From positions 27,787,191 through 27,851,190 of the forward strand of contig CM077116.1 of NCBI GenBank assembly GCA_039619475.1: DNA of 64,000 bases, written 5' to 3'. The translations under genes and the position numbers were made by a program. Below the pieces are notes generated by a model, which did no database searches, had not been told where the DNA came from, and worked only from the letters and a program-made list of their open reading frames with translations. Within the stretch, counting starts at the first letter, position 1. Each line of letters starts with the position of its first letter. This DNA comes from Icerya purchasi. Taxonomy: Eukaryota; Arthropoda; Insecta; Hemiptera; Monophlebidae. Shown here piece by piece: positions 61,040-64,000 of this stretch.

Positions 61040-63725
61040 ACAATAATCGGAGCGATATTATGGAACGTCGCGTAAAATCGTGAATTACTGATGCACGCAA
61101 TTATCATATTATTTGCCGCAATCGATTAAGCATTATTTATTCATTTATACTTGTTTTTTTGATTGGCGGCAAACGCAAACGTTATTGCACTTTTTTTTTT
61201 GTTTTTTGACTTTCTAATTTAGGCAGTACAGACGACAATTTCTCCGCAGCAGTGTTATATTTCGGCATTATTTTTTTGTAATTTTTGTATTTAACCGAAC
61301 TAATATCGAATATAAATCGGAACGGAATTTTCATTTTTAAAAAGAACGCAGTTTATCAGAAAACAGCGCGAAGAGCTTTAAAAAACAGGGCACTTTTATA
61401 AGAACGTACGTTTATTTTCCGTCTTGGGAAAATAAATATCTGTGCAGATTTTCGTTGCTTACAATTTCGTTTAAACCTCGCTACATTGTTACTAAACTGT
61501 TGTTCCTATTGAATTAGTTACGGTCGAAAAAAACAGTCGATATATTACCAATCTGAAATGTGTTTTCATATGAAATTTAGTCGATTCGAGAAATACATCA
61601 TTGTTTGTATGTTCTTTATTGTGTCCGCACGGTGTGTGTGTACATAATTAATGTCTGATATGTAATAAAGCTGTTCATTTTAAATTAGAAAAAAGGAACG
61701 TCTCGCTCGTGGAACAGTTTTAATAAATCAGTGAGGGGTGGTCGCGTCTTTAAAAAAAAAAAAAAAAAACTTGTTTTTTTGGATTTATTAAACGATGATG
61801 AAAATAAGTATTTTTTTCCGGGAAAGTATATTACATTTTTTATTTTTTTATTTAATCGATAGTAATTCAAATATAATTTACATAGAGTCTACAACGCTTA
61901 TTAATGTCAAGCCCTATCATTGTCGTAATCTGCGTATGATAAAGTGCAATAATGGTACATCTTGCATAGTTCTGAAATATATAAAAAACGAACAACATGT
62001 AATATGAGGAAAAAGAGAATACGTATTGCATATTTATATACGTATTAAAAGTTAGTAGAGATGCAGATTAGTCCCGCATTTTTCATTCCATTATGAATGC
62101 AAAATAATTCTATAATAAATTGTATACGAGTTCTATGAAAGACATGACCGACAAAAGGAAATGTGAAAATGAATAATTGCGATGAAAAGATACGTAGGCA
62201 TTTTTCAGTGTAAAAACAAAATTAAATATTAAATAGCAGGTAATAAAGTATAACGAAGAACTAAGATATTTACTTTGAAGAGGGATTTTCCATCGCAGTT
62301 ATACTCCTGGTGGTATGTGATGTGATGAAAAATGTTTATAAAAACTATAAATAATTTTTAATTGTTTTTGTTTTCATCGATTAATATTATTTACTATATC
62401 TAAAAACAACTTTATTAAGTAGAAAGATTAAAATTGTTTTTTTTTTTTTTTTTTTGCTTTTAAATATAATTTTGTTTGAGAAGACTACATTACATTTTTG
62501 AAGAATGTTTATTAATTGTATTGTTTTTTATCGTTTCTAAAATTTACGTAAGAACGTTAAAACTATTTTACAGAAGTTGTACAGTTTTCACGAAATATTG
62601 CAGTTATTTCGTAGTTTTTTTTTATCACCCTTTGGTGCTGCAACAAAATCTTAATATTTTTTGTTTTTATGTAAATGCTTTTGGTATCTAGTTTAATTTT
62701 TTCATTTGCAGTCAACGGCAGTGAATTGTTAAAAATCTCGCAGCTTGCTAAGTCTGTAATGTGTGATATAATTTGTGAAACAGATATTTTTCTTCTTTTT
62801 TCTTTTGATTTCTTACTATAATACTGGATAACTTGGGAAGTATAGCGAGCATACTGAAATTTGAACAGTTTTTATACAATCCTGATCCGATTAATATTTT
62901 GAACATTTTTTCATTACGTTAATTTATAAATGAAACTAAGAATAACGTTTAATATCGATTTGTTTTTTTTTGTTTTTTTTTTAAGTAATCGAAGCTGTGC
63001 CCAAGAGTTCAGCTTTTCTTCGAACTTTTGGCTCCATTTTGCAGTAACTACTTCCGCATGGTTTAGATTTTCAGAACATTCATCTCGTACATAGAATGTT
63101 TCTATTCTTTACCATATCGGTTCGTTTGTCTCTACATATCTCTTCTATATTTTATTAATCTTGAACTATTTTATCGTTTATTTTCTTCAGCCCAGAATAG
63201 ACATTTCTTCTTCCCACATATCCAACATTATATTCTTTGTTACTCGGTAATATTGTTTTAATACTTGGCTATCATCGACAGTGATTTTTAGCTTAGAACT
63301 AATTTTTAAAAATATTACAAGTGTTCTCTAATTTTCTTCATCGTATCTGATGCTATACTTTTGCAATCCATATATACATTATTATCACCATAATCAATAT
63401 AAACTTAGTGAATTCGAGGGACCGAATTTTGAGGTTTATATATGTATATGTATATGTGTATATATTAATTACAATGTAATTCTTAGGCCGTCCCCCATTA
63501 GAAAAAATGTCCCAATTTTATATAACGAAAGTTAAATGTTAAATGACAATGTCATTCTTAATCATGCACCCACTAGATTTTGTAACAAAAAAATGTATCA
63601 TGCCGGTGAGAATGACGTTGTAAATTTTGATTATTTTATACGAAGTATCGAAGAGAACGAGAAAATAAAAGCAAAAGGGGTCAAGGGGTAGAGTTCCTTG
63701 TGAGACCAAAATGGCTCAATTTTAT
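61040..63725. other. No gene seen
   Basis: AT-rich. T runs near 61190 and 62437. Open frames are low-complexity and hydrophobic without motifs. Confidence 0.45.
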
Positions 63726-63735
63726 ATATCTATAT

Positions 63736-64000
63736 ATAAAGTGAGTCACGTGAATATTCGTACACCGACGAAAAAAACGAAAGAGCGTCCATAAAACAAC
63801 GAAAAACAATTTTAATGACAAAAATACATACGAACCGATACTTGTAGGTATGACTTTCTGTGTAACAAAATAAAAGACACAAACAGTAACAAAAAGTCGC
63901 ATATCATACTTATAAATGGAACAAAAAGGAAGGAGTCGAATAGAACAAGTCACAAAAATGAAATGCCCTTAATATTTCGTATGAAGACCTCGAGCCTTAA
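63736..64000. mobile_element. Possible end of a Tc1/mariner-type element, cut by the window
   Basis: After a TA-rich run, AAAGTGAGTCACGTGAATATT followed by CGTACAC resembles the terminal repeats of Tc1/mariner elements. The other end is beyond the window and no transposase is seen, so this is tentative. Confidence 0.25.

Noticed and set aside
1..64000. CRISPR arrays, tRNA or rRNA genes, bacterial operons
   Set aside because: The regular repeats seen are microsatellites or TIR sub-repeats; no tRNA cloverleaf or rRNA sequence was found outside the SINEs; composition and splice-like signals are eukaryotic.

Overview
The window is AT-rich eukaryotic DNA with no compact operons, no long host reading frame and a very high load of transposable-element remains. 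The element set (Jockey-type LINEs, piggyBac, pogo/Tigger, two kinds of hAT, a mariner-type MITE, a Foldback/MULE-like element, tRNA-derived SINEs, solo LTRs) points to an arthropod, almost certainly an insect. Order is not resolved; I could not run a homology search. No tRNA, rRNA, CRISPR or bacterial feature was seen.

Layout. 0.7-2.2 kb and 21.5-22.5 kb hold two copies of one dispersed repeat. 3.9-5.3, 26.1-26.9 and 55.0-56.8 kb hold three copies of a second family that ends in a long hairpin. 6.6-7.8, 11.3-12.2, 18.4-19.8, 42.2, 48.5-50.5 and 52 kb hold broken LINE pieces (RT, RNase H, endonuclease, cysteine knuckles). 13.8-15.5 kb is a decayed pogo transposase. 15.5-16.9 kb is a young 5'-truncated Jockey insertion with an intact 420-residue RT frame, a poly(A) tail and a 10-bp target duplication. 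26.9-30.2 kb is a hAT element of the ZMYM-like type with TIRs and an 8-bp duplication, itself carrying a second insertion.

31.3-41.6 kb is the best structure in the window: a LINE (antisense) split by a probable solo LTR, which is split by a 6000-bp Foldback/MULE-like element with a perfect 9-bp target duplication, which is split by a hAT element with a perfect 8-bp duplication, which contains a palindromic MITE. The insertion order can be read from the target duplications. The same LINE also carries a mariner-type MITE.

42.9-44.0 kb is a broken piggyBac transposase interrupted by a SINE; a second SINE copy lies at 54.0-54.3 kb. 46.6-47.6 kb is a small foldback element.

56.8-61.0 kb is the only stretch that looks like host gene territory: it is less AT-rich and richer in CpG, has a candidate first coding exon with a strong splice donor (57530-57616), and has a pogo/jerky-type DNA-binding gene (60.4-61.0 kb) that keeps both helix-turn-helix regions but has no DDE catalytic domain, is split by one in-frame stop, and is followed by a polyadenylation signal. 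All calls rest on reading the sequence and family knowledge; none was checked against a database.
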